This document shows, piece by piece, positions 8,499 through 15,531 of a stretch of 64,000 nt of DNA. This DNA is from Bacteroidota bacterium. GTDB taxonomy: Bacteria > Bacteroidota > Bacteroidia > Flavobacteriales > Weeksellaceae. The position numbers and the translations under genes are program-made. The first letter of the stretch is position 1, and each line of letters opens with the position of its first letter. Below the pieces are notes generated by a model. It had not been told where the DNA came from. It saw nothing but the letters and a program-made list of their open reading frames with translations, and did no database searches. Where the stretch lies: contig JAHIQD010000020.1 of the NCBI GenBank assembly GCA_018902795.1, positions 1 through 64,000 on the forward strand, given 5' to 3'.

Positions 8499-8630
8499 CG
8501 GGTAACAAAGTATTTCTACAAGCGGGTATGAAGTTTTCAATTGAAGATTTTAGCGGTTAATGAAGTTTTTAGCAAGTAGAATGTTTTCGTATTTTTAGCC
8601 CGCCTGCAGAAATACCCAACCGTTATCGGC
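8499..8630 (+). repeat. attC-like repeat C (cassette 3/4 junction)
   Basis: Runs from CGGGTAAC (8499-8506) to GTTATCGGC (8622-8630). Same arm family as B, but CTACAAGCGGG here pairs with CCCGCCTGCAG, where B has CTATTAGCGGG with CCCGCCAACAG. The paired bases change together, so the fold is probably under selection. Confidence 0.72.
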
Positions 8631-8649
8631 AATTGTACAAAACCATCTT

Positions 8650-9285
8650 ATGAAAGGTCTTATATTATTTTCATTTTTTTTATCAATAAATGTTTTTGCG
8701 TGTAAATGTGACGAACCGACAATTAAAAATTCATTTGAATCTGCGGACTTCGTATTTATTGGTGATGTTTATGATGTAAATAAAACATACAAAACCGGGT
8801 ATTTGTATGTCGAAAACTCTTTATCGAAAATAAAAATTGAGAAAATTTACAAATCTCTTGGCAGTGATTTTAAAAGCGAAGAAATTACATTTTTTGGACA
8901 ACAGTTTAATTCGTGTGATATAATTTTTAACGAAAAAGGAAAGTATTTGATTTTTGCGTATATCGATCCTGACACGACTTTCTTTTATTCTTCACATTGT
9001 TTAGCAACTAAGAAAGTGAGTGAATTAAAAGAGAGTGACTTCGCACTTTTGGAAAAATTAAATAAAGATTTTACAGAAAGTATTTTAAAGGAAAGGGATA
9101 ATGAACAAACATTTTCTTTAGAATTTAGAACTCCAGACAAAATAATTAATGAATTGAAGTTTGATAATAAAAAATTATCTGAAAACAATCAAAAACAGAA
9201 AATGTATCTTGTCGCAGTAGGTATTTTACTTTTATTGATAATTACGGTTTTTATAATTAAATATAGAAAAAACAACAGCCGATAA
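8650..9285 (+). CDS. cassette 4 membrane-anchored protein with TIMP/NTR-like N-terminal domain
   Basis: 211 residues. Signal peptide (1-17, ending VFA) followed at once by CKCDEPTIKNSFESADFVFIGDV, typical of netrin/TIMP-like OB-fold domains in bacteria, with further cysteines near FNSCD and SSHC for disulfides. A coiled segment (about 150-180) leads to one C-terminal transmembrane helix (about 184-203) and a basic tail, so the domain would face the periplasm. Target unknown. The stop codon TAA is shared with the TAAC box of repeat D. Confidence 0.72.
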   Translation: MKGLILFSFFLSINVFACKCDEPTIKNSFESADFVFIGDVYDVNKTYKTGYLYVENSLSKIKIEKIYKSLGSDFKSEEITFFGQQFNSCDIIFNEKGKYLIFAYIDPDTTFFYSSHCLATKKVSELKESDFALLEKLNKDFTESILKERDNEQTFSLEFRTPDKIINELKFDNKKLSENNQKQKMYLVAVGILLLLIITVFIIKYRKNNSR

Positions 9286-9412
9286 CACGGCATTTCTATT
9301 AGCGGGGTTGAAGTTTACATCATAAAGATTTTCGCTGGTTGTTCATTTTGTTATATTTACAAAAAGCAGTTATAAGAATCCCCGCCAACAGAAATACCCA
9401 ACCGTTAGCTGC
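9278..9412 (+). repeat. attC-like repeat D (cassette 4/5 junction)
   Basis: Runs from GCCGATAAC (9278-9286) to GTTAGCTGC (9404-9412). GCCGATAAC is the exact reverse complement of GTTATCGGC at the start of cassette 4. The core is nearly identical to repeat B, including TTTCTATTAGCGGGGTTGAAG. Confidence 0.75.
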
Positions 9413-9426
9413 AAGGCAACAAGACG

Positions 9427-10077
9427 ATGAAATATAAACCGACACCAATAAATATCATTTGTGGACTATTAATAATAGCCTCGATTTATAGTGCAATTTT
9501 CCCAGGACCTATGGGGTTCGGTTTTCTTGGACTTTTTTATCTTCTTCCGATTGCCATTTTCGGACTTCTGCTTGACTATCTTGGACAAAAAACAATTAAA
9601 AGTTATCCGAGATTATTCCTAATTGAAATAGTAATTGTAGCTATCATATCTTTTGGATTTGTTTGGCAAGAAAGAACCAAGATTTACATCATTCCCGACC
9701 AAAGAAACTTTGAGTTTGTAGTCACAATTTATAATGTAGAAGACACAGAAGAACTACCTGTCAACTTTTTTACGTGGACTTACAAAAAAGAAATTCCAGA
9801 AAATGGGGTTTTATTGACCTCAAGCAAAATTAGTTCAGACTTACCCAAAACGGAGATGTTTACAAAATCAGGGTTAAGCCTCCAAGACAGAAATGACACA
9901 GTTGACTTGTGCTTTGGTCGAGCTAGTACTTCGAAAATTGAAATTGACGGAAAAAAATATGACTACCAAGCTTGGAAAATTGATAAAGGTGGAACAATTG
10001 GATATTCCTCAAATGACATCAAAGCATTGGAAGAAGAAATAAAAGAATATTTGAAAAGAAAAAAGCCCAGCAGCTAA
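9427..10077 (+). CDS. cassette 5 membrane protein, unknown function
   Basis: 216 residues. Three predicted transmembrane helices in the first 80 residues (about 9-26, 31-51, 60-80), followed by a soluble domain of about 130 residues that ends in a charged helix (EEEIKEYLKRKKPSS). No enzyme motif seen. It starts 23 nt after the cassette end and its TAA stop overlaps the TAAC of the next repeat. Cassette ends GTTAGCTGC and GCAGCTAAC match perfectly. Confidence 0.7.
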   Translation: MKYKPTPINIICGLLIIASIYSAIFPGPMGFGFLGLFYLLPIAIFGLLLDYLGQKTIKSYPRLFLIEIVIVAIISFGFVWQERTKIYIIPDQRNFEFVVTIYNVEDTEELPVNFFTWTYKKEIPENGVLLTSSKISSDLPKTEMFTKSGLSLQDRNDTVDLCFGRASTSKIEIDGKKYDYQAWKIDKGGTIGYSSNDIKALEEEIKEYLKRKKPSS

Positions 10078-10081
10078 CAGC

Positions 10082-11874
10082 GGTAACCGTTGCACAACCC
10101 TAATTACCCAACGTTAGTTCTCAAAACTCAATAAAAAGCAACCTCTTTTAAAGCGATTTAAAGGAGGTTTTTGTTTTTAGCGGTGAAAGTTTTTCGGATT
10201 TTCGGGTGGCTTAAATGGAAGCTATTGAAATCGTGGAAAAGAGGTTCTGCCAAAACCAAAACTTCCCTTTTGGAAGGTTCATGATTTGGGCATTGCGGTG
10301 AACTTTTCGGGTGATGAATTTCAGGTATTTCTTCAGATTGTAGGTGAGCGCAGCCATTAAAACATGTTTGTTCGCCTGAGCCATACCTCTGGAATTAATC
10401 CGTTTCATATTGTGATGGTTGATCAGCGTGCCCAGAACCGGCTCTACGCGCGAACTTCGGCGTTTGGTAAAGAAACGGGTGTAATTGGGATCACGGCTCA
10501 GTTTTTCGTGCATTTCATCGTACAGTGGTTTGTAGATGCTGTCATCCAGTTTCTTGAACTTCGTGACCTTTCCGCAGCATTCCGCCCGTAAGGGACATTT
10601 GCCGCAGTCCTTTTCTGAACTTCGGTAAATGTTCTTCGAGTAGCCTTTGCTGTCGGTTTTGGTGCCTTTGAAGAGCAATACGGCATGGTTTCCGCCGGGC
10701 TTTTGGCATTCGTAACGGTTTTCGGATTTGTTGTAATAAAATCCTTCGCGTTCGGGTTTGTATTGACCGAAGTTGGGGATGTAGGCGTTAAGGCCTTTTT
10801 CTTTGCAGTACTTTAAAGACTCGCCGCTGCTGTAGCCGGCATCGGCCAGAACTTCTTCAGTCTGCATTTGGTTCAGGGAAAGATTTTCAAGCGTCTGGTT
10901 CATTATTTCAGGAAAAATCACTGAATCTTTGCTGCCCGAGGTGCTGGCGCACGCACCGGTAATGACGTGGTGAGCATCGTCTACAGCCAATTGTCCGGAA
11001 TAGTTCAGCTGTCGGGCTTTGCCGGGTTTTACGGAGATTTTGGCATCGGGATCGGTGGGGCTGTAGTGGGTGTGGTTGCTCAGGAACTTTGGCCGGATCT
11101 TATTGCCGTCCTCGTCTTTTCTTTCGCTTTTATTATTGCCGGGCATGCCTTTGTATTCCTTCTCTTTCCATTGGTGGTGCTGTTCTACCAATTTCTTTCG
11201 GGTGGAAGTGGTTTTAAATTCGCTGTTTTCTTACAGCTCATCCACAAAGGCAGAAGCATCTTCCAGAACTTCTTTTTCCACCAAAGAATCCATACTTGCA
11301 TTGGCTTTGATGAAGGCGGAGTCTACTGCCTGCCGTTTGCCACGAACCATGTCTTTTTCTACACACAGCGAAAGTACTTTCCGGAAGAGTTCCAGAAAAA
11401 GCTCTTCGCCAAAAAGCTGCCGCGTTCGGCTCAGGGTGGAATGCCAGGGAAGGTCTTCATCGAGGTCATAGCCCAGAAAAAGACGAACATCCAGACTGTT
11501 GCTGCAGTAGCGAAGCAAAGCCCGGTCGCTGTTGATGTTGTTGAGATAGCCAACAAGCAATATCTTGAAGAAAACCACCGGATCTATGCTGGCCTAGCCT
11601 TCGCTTCCGTAATATTGCCGTGTGGCGCGGTAGAGGAAATCCAGCGCAAGTTCGGACTGGAGTTGCCTGTAAAAATTATCTTCCGGCACTAAAGCGTCCA
11701 GACTGAGCTGGTAGAAGATTTTCGGTGTGTATTTTTTCTTTCCCTGCATGTGCTAATTTAAGGAAATAAATCAACATATACAATTGATTATCAATTATTT
11801 AATGAATGTTTTTGTGGTTTTTTCACTCATGCAGGAATTTGTAATTTATTAGTATATTTGGTTGTGTAACAGGC
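10082..11874 (-). mobile_element. IS1182-family insertion sequence, copy 1
   Basis: About 1.79 kb. Imperfect terminal inverted repeats: GTTGCACAACC at the left (10089-10099) and GGTTGTGTAAC at the right (11860-11870). ACAGC, a likely target duplication, flanks it (10077-10081 and 11875-11879). Removing the element restores an attC-like repeat, GCAGCTAACAGCGTATATAACTTATGGCGG... The transposase is broken by two stop codons. Confidence 0.78.
10211..11749 (-). pseudogene. IS1182-family transposase with two nonsense mutations
   Basis: Full reading frame of 513 codons from ATG 11749 (MQGKKKYTPKIFYQLSLDAL) to 10211, all in one frame, broken by TAG at 11594-11596 and TAA at 11231-11233. Copy 2 has GAA at the second position, so that stop is a recent point mutation. 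Family marks: LDALVPEDNFYR at the N-terminus, LADAGYSSGESLKYC, NAYIPNFGQYKPEREGF, a C-x2-C zinc-like cluster, and RVEPVLGTL with YNLKKYLKF at the C-terminus. It cannot make a full transposase without readthrough. Confidence 0.9.
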
Positions 11875-12004
11875 ACAGCGTATATAACTTATGGCGGGGA
11901 AAGAGGTAAATTCAAGCTTAGTACTTTAAAGTAAGTTTGTTGTAAGCCGACAAGAAAGTGCTTTGAAAACCGCCACAAGTCATATACGCAAAACGTTGTC
12001 CGCA
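11875..12004 (+). repeat. attC-like repeat E, right part (split by IS1182 copy 1)
   Basis: The left part is GCAGCTAACAGC at 10070-10081. The right part has GCGTATATAACTTATGGCGG pairing with the complement of CCGCCACAAGTCATATACGC, 18 of 20 positions, then ends in GTTGTCCGCA (11995-12004). This cassette end uses GTTG instead of GTTA. The arm family differs from A and from B-D. Confidence 0.68.
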
Positions 12005-12040
12005 ATTTTACCAAAACTCTCAAAATTTAAAAGTTGTTAT

Positions 12041-12469
12041 ATGAAATTGTCCAAAAATAAAATAATTCAATTTCTCGTAGTAAATTTCATATTCGTGTTA
12101 ACATTTTTAATCCCAAATAAAATTTTCTCTCAAGATTTAAGTTTACCTAATGGAAAATACAAAATTGAATATGACGAACAATTTCGCAATCATCCAGGTT
12201 ATAATTTTACAATTAAAGATAATGAAATAACATTTCACGAAATTCAAGGAGATATTACAAGGAGAATTGAAAAAAACTCTGATTGTTCTTTAAGAATTGA
12301 AAAAGAAAAAATAGACGAGTCAACTCTTACAGAATTCCAAAAAATTATAAATAAACAACATCCATACTATTCTTTTACAAAAATTAATAATGGCGAATTC
12401 AAATTTATTTATAGAATTGATTTACATGTGATGATAAACTCTGGAAAATTCATTAAAATTGGTCAATAA
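12041..12469 (+). CDS. cassette 6 secreted protein, unknown function
   Basis: 142 residues from the ATG at 12041; an alternative TTG at 11963 lies in the repeat and is rejected. Signal peptide about 1-31 (hydrophobic core FLVVNFIFVLTFLI, ending IFSQ). The mature part starts LPNGKYKIEYDE and is a small, mostly beta domain of about 110 residues. No family recognised. Its cassette is bounded by GTTGTCCGCA and TGCGTACAAC (9 of 10 bases complementary), so it follows the same end rule with one mismatch. Confidence 0.68.
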   Translation: MKLSKNKIIQFLVVNFIFVLTFLIPNKIFSQDLSLPNGKYKIEYDEQFRNHPGYNFTIKDNEITFHEIQGDITRRIEKNSDCSLRIEKEKIDESTLTEFQKIINKQHPYYSFTKINNGEFKFIYRIDLHVMINSGKFIKIGQ

Positions 12470-12475
12470 AAAAAC

Positions 12476-12488
12476 TGCGTACAACCTG
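12476..12488 (+). repeat. attC-like repeat F, left stub
   Basis: TGCGTACAAC, the end of cassette 6, followed by CTG and then directly by IS1182 copy 2. The rest of this repeat is missing, because copy 2 is truncated at its far end. Confidence 0.5.
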
Positions 12489-13859
12489 GGTAACCGTTGC
12501 ACAACCTCAAATTTCAGCGTCAAGTTCTGAAAACTCAATAAAAAGCAACCTCTTTTAAAGCGATTTAAAGGAGGTTTTTGTTTTTAGCGGTGAAAGTTTT
12601 TCGGATTTTCGGGTGACTTAAATGGAAGCTATTGAAATCGTGGAAAAGAGGTTCTGCCAAAACCAAAACTTCCCTTTTGGAAGGTTCATGATTTGGTCAT
12701 TGCGGTGAACTTTTCGGGTGATGAATTTCAGGTATTTCTTCAGATTGTATGTAAGCGCAGCCATTAAAACATGTTTGTTCGCCTGAGCCATACCTCTGGA
12801 ATTAATCCGTTTCATATTGTGATGGTTGATCAGCGTGCCAAGAACCGGCTCTACGCGCGAACTTCGGCGCTTGGTAAGGAAACGTGTGTAATTGGGATCG
12901 CGGCTCAGTTTTTCGTGCATTTCATCGTACAGGTGTTTGTGGATGGTCGTATCGATTTTTTTAAACTTCGTCACTTTTCCACAGCAGTCGGCCCGGAGCG
13001 GACAGTCTTTGCAATCGCGTTCGCTGCTTCGGTAGATATTTTTTGCGTAGCCTTTAGGATCTGTTTTGGTGTCTTTAAATGGAAGTAAAGCCCTGTTACC
13101 ACCCGATTTCACACACTCATACCTATTCTGCTCTTTATTGAAAACGAATCCTTCACGCTCGGGTTTGTACTGGCCGAAGTTGGGGATGTAGGCGTTAAGG
13201 CCTTTTTCTTTGCAGTACTTTAAAGACTCGCCGCTGCTGTAGCCGGCATCGGCCAGGACTTCTTCGGTCTGCATTTGGTTCAGGGAAAGATTTTCAAGCG
13301 TCTGGTTCATGATCTCCGGGAAGATTACGCTGTCTTTGCTTCCCGAAGTACTCGCACAGGCGCCGGTAATCACATGATACGCATCATCCACCGCTAACTG
13401 TCCGGAATAGTTCAGCTGTCGGGCTTTGCCGGGTTTTACGGAGATTTTGGCATCGGGATCGGTTGGGCTGTAATGCGTGTGGTTGCTCAGGAACTTTGAA
13501 CGGATCTCATTGCCGTCCTCGTCTTTTCTTTCGCTTTTGTTGTTGCCGGGCATGCCTTTGTATTCCTTCTCTTTCCATTGGTGGTGCTGTTCTACCAATT
13601 TCTTTCGGGTGGAAGTGGTTTTAAATTCGCTGTTTTCTTCCAGCTCATCCACAAAGGCAGAAGCATCTTCCAGAATTTCTTTTTCCACCAAAGAATCCAT
13701 ACTTGCATTGGCTTTGATGAAGGCGGAGTCTACTGCCTGCCGTTTGCCACGAACCATGCCCTTCTCCACACACAGCGAAAGTACTTTCCTGAAGAGTTCC
13801 AGAAAAAGCTCTTCGCCAAACAGCTGCCGCGTTCGGCTCAGCGTGGAATGCCACGGAAG
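12489..13859 (-). mobile_element. IS1182-family insertion sequence, copy 2, truncated
   Basis: Shares GGTAACCGTTGCACAACC (12489-12506) and the following end with copy 1 and is in the same orientation. Similarity stops at about 13859, inside the transposase 5' region, where copy 1 continues for about 380 bp more. No right terminal repeat. Confidence 0.8.
12618..13859 (-). pseudogene. 5'-truncated IS1182 transposase
   Basis: Open from the break at 13859 (reading LPWHSTLSRTRQLFGEELF) to the normal C-terminus at 12618, without internal stops. It lacks about 100 N-terminal residues. A GTG at 13769 could start a 383-residue product, but no start with a proper leader is seen. Compared with copy 1 it is a mosaic: most blocks are nearly identical, but about 12950-13160 and 13312-13395 differ strongly, including amino-acid changes in the zinc-like cluster region. 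Confidence 0.85.
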
Positions 13860-13965
13860 TTAACATTCGTAAAGCAGCGGTGAACGCCTAAAGTATTACC
13901 GGTCACGGAGTGGAAATCTGTGATGTGGTGTGGGAAGGTTGTAAGAGGGAGGGTGAGTTGGGAAC

Positions 13966-14232
13966 TCAGTCGTTGCAAATCTTAATAAGGTTCAGGGCGA
14001 AGATCTGGCGGATGTAGTAATAGCGGCTGCCCAGCCGGGTATAGCTGATCTTTTCTTCTCTGCAGAATTTGCGGAGGGTTTTGACGGAGATCTGGAGGTA
14101 TTCGCATACATCCTGATCGGTAAGGATATCTGATTTCTGGAGGTTGGTAATGTAGGGGTGTGCTGCGAGGATTTGCTGATAATGGTGGTGAAGGTCGTTG
14201 TAATTGAGATGAGGGAATAGATTTTTCGTCAT
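13966..14232 (-). CDS. small helix-turn-helix protein (excisionase/MerR-like)
   Basis: 88 residues. The central part, LTDQDVCEYLQISVKTLRKFC then LGSRYYYIRQ, is a winged HTH_17 / excisionase-type DNA-binding domain. Such proteins are abundant in Bacteroidetes mobile regions and bind direct repeats or att sites, or act as small regulators. No integrase is next to it, so a partner cannot be named. It lies between the broken IS copy 2 and the macro-domain gene, within the block that separates typA from its former neighbour. Confidence 0.8.
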   Translation of the reverse strand: MTKNLFPHLNYNDLHHHYQQILAAHPYITNLQKSDILTDQDVCEYLQISVKTLRKFCREEKISYTRLGSRYYYIRQIFALNLIKICND

Positions 14233-14462
14233 GATTTATGTTTTTATGTTATTCTTCTGTAGGGTTGGAAACGAAATTAGCAAAACAAAACGATATGAAT
14301 ACGGGTGTTTTTCCCTTTTTTGCAGGGTGTTTTGACGGGTTTTATGTTCCGAGAGCACCGTAAAATGTGTTGCTCCGATGATCACCTTTCGCATGTTGTT
14401 TTACCATCAGCCGGTTAAGTACTAATTTTTTATATTTGATTTGCAAACCATCCTAAAATACC

Positions 14463-14999
14463 ATGAGTCAGCCAACGCCAAAAATAGAAGTCATCAAAGG
14501 AGATCTCACGCAAATTGCTGCGGATGCAGTCGTAAATGCAGCCAATACTTCGCTGTTGGGCGGCGGCGGGGTAGACGGTGCTATTCACCGCGCGGGGGGT
14601 AAAGAAATTCTGGAAGAATGCCGGAAGATTGTCGCCAGACAGGGCGGCTGTAAAGTGGGTGAAGCGGTGATTACCACTGCGGGAAGGCTGCCCGCCAGAT
14701 ATGTCATCCATACCGTGGGGCCGGTATGGAATAACGGAACTCCTGAGGAAGAGAAAAAACTGGCGCAGTGTTATACACGTTCACTGGAACTTGCGGCGGA
14801 ACACGGATGCCGAACGGTTGCGTTCCCGGCGATCAGCACAGGGGTTTACCGTTTTCCGAAAGACAAAGCTGCAAAGATTGCGGTAGAGACCATATCGCGT
14901 TTCCTGGAAAAGGAAAGCAGTATTGAGAAAGTGATGTTGGTGTGTTTCGATGATGAAAACTATACCTTTCTGATGCATGAACTGAATACCCAGCAGTGA
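14463..14999 (+). CDS. macro-domain protein, probable O-acetyl-ADP-ribose deacetylase
   Basis: 178 residues, a single macro domain. Family signatures: VIKGDLTQIAADAVVNAANTSLLGGGGVDGAIHRAGG (about 10-45; ADP-ribose loop with NAAN and the GGGGVDGAIH stretch), then YVIHTVGPVW (~81-90) and AFPAISTGVYRFP (~120-132). All the usual binding residues of the YmdB/MacroD group are present, so ADP-ribosyl hydrolysis is likely. Cytoplasmic. A TATATTTG box at 14431-14438 is a plausible -7 element. No ADP-ribosyltransferase neighbour is visible. Confidence 0.92.
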   Translation: MSQPTPKIEVIKGDLTQIAADAVVNAANTSLLGGGGVDGAIHRAGGKEILEECRKIVARQGGCKVGEAVITTAGRLPARYVIHTVGPVWNNGTPEEEKKLAQCYTRSLELAAEHGCRTVAFPAISTGVYRFPKDKAAKIAVETISRFLEKESSIEKVMLVCFDDENYTFLMHELNTQQ

Positions 15000-15012
15000 T
15001 TAGGTTCGCCCC

Positions 15013-15040
15013 GATATCAGAGGGAAATCATTATGGGAAA
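15013..15040 (+). pseudogene. relic of the 3' end of the secreted-protein gene at 1615-2061
   Basis: GATATCAGAGGGAAATC plus TTAT and GGAAA match 2029-2057, encoding D-I-R-G-K-S-L. It is followed, as at the original site, by a GCATAAAAAAAGCCCC terminator-like run. With the typA relic at 2146 it marks the edges of the inserted block. Confidence 0.6.
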
Positions 15041-15089
15041 GTGAGTTGAAACCACAGTTTGGCTACAGGCAGTTAGTATGCATAAAAAA

Positions 15090-15109
15090 AGCCCCAATCA
15101 ATTGAGGCT
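15090..15109 (-). terminator. terminator of the antitoxin/toxin operon
   Basis: Imperfect hairpin AGCCTCAAT / ATTGGGGCT on the minus strand followed by TTTTTTT. Confidence 0.5.
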
Positions 15110-15149
15110 GTACTTCTGAACAGGTTGTTTTGATGCTAAATTTTGCGTA

Positions 15150-15271
15150 TTAAATCTCGGTTTTATTCTGGATTTTTTCAACCTGATATTGCGCATATCT
15201 TTTTGAGTCTAAACTGATATTCAAAAATCTCCTTTAGATCGGGTGGATTTTAACCACTTTATTTGAACCAT
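15150..15271 (-). pseudogene. ParE/RelE-type toxin, frameshifted and truncated
   Basis: From the ATG at 15271, which overlaps the antitoxin's last codons in another frame, the minus strand reads MVQIKWLKST, then after a +1 shift DLKEIFEY, then after an apparent 2-nt deletion ISLDSKRYAQYQVEKIQ, ending at TAA. Joined, this is the N-terminal half of a ParE/RelE-superfamily toxin. The C-terminal catalytic part is gone. The toxin is dead. Confidence 0.7.
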
Positions 15272-15450
15272 TTTTCCCTTTCCTTTTTAAGTTCTTCTTC
15301 GGATACGGTTTGATTCTTATCTGATTCTTTTTTCCGGGTTTCCAGTTTGTCGATCATCATTAATCTTTCAATAACTTCATCTATACTGATTTCATCAGGA
15401 AACTGATCAATTTGCTGGTGTAATTCTTCCTTGGTAATGGTCATGATCAT
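15259..15450 (-). CDS. orphan antitoxin-like protein
   Basis: 63 residues (61 if the second ATG at 15444 is used). Helical and acidic, with EELHQQIDQFPDEISIDEVIERL at the N-terminus and SEEELKKEREKWFK at the C-terminus. This two-helix form is typical of Bacteroidetes antitoxins that precede ParE/RelE toxins. The overlapping downstream toxin frame is decayed, so the antitoxin is an orphan here, perhaps kept against toxins from other copies. The family call rests on form and on the toxin remains. Confidence 0.65.
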   Translation of the reverse strand: MIMTITKEELHQQIDQFPDEISIDEVIERLMMIDKLETRKKESDKNQTVSEEELKKEREKWFK

Positions 15451-15490
15451 TTTATTTACTTATGCTAAATTAAAGAATTAAAAACAAAAA

Positions 15491-15516
15491 AAGCCCCAAT
15501 AAAATTGGGGCTTTCC
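15491..15516 (-). terminator. typA terminator
   Basis: Perfect AAGCCCCAAT / ATTGGGGCTT hairpin with a 3-nt loop. On the minus strand a long T-run follows. It can also act on the plus strand. Confidence 0.85.
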
Positions 15517-15531
15517 TATATTTAAAAGTGA

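Noticed and set aside
10967..11692. Plus-strand ORF of 241 codons
   Set aside because: It is the antisense shadow of the IS1182 transposase and has no family features.
6117..12506. A complete integron with integrase
   Set aside because: No tyrosine recombinase gene is present anywhere in the window; only sites and cassettes are seen.
15013..15110. A second full gene copy of the secreted protein beside typA
   Set aside because: Only 28 bases match; no reading frame continues upstream.
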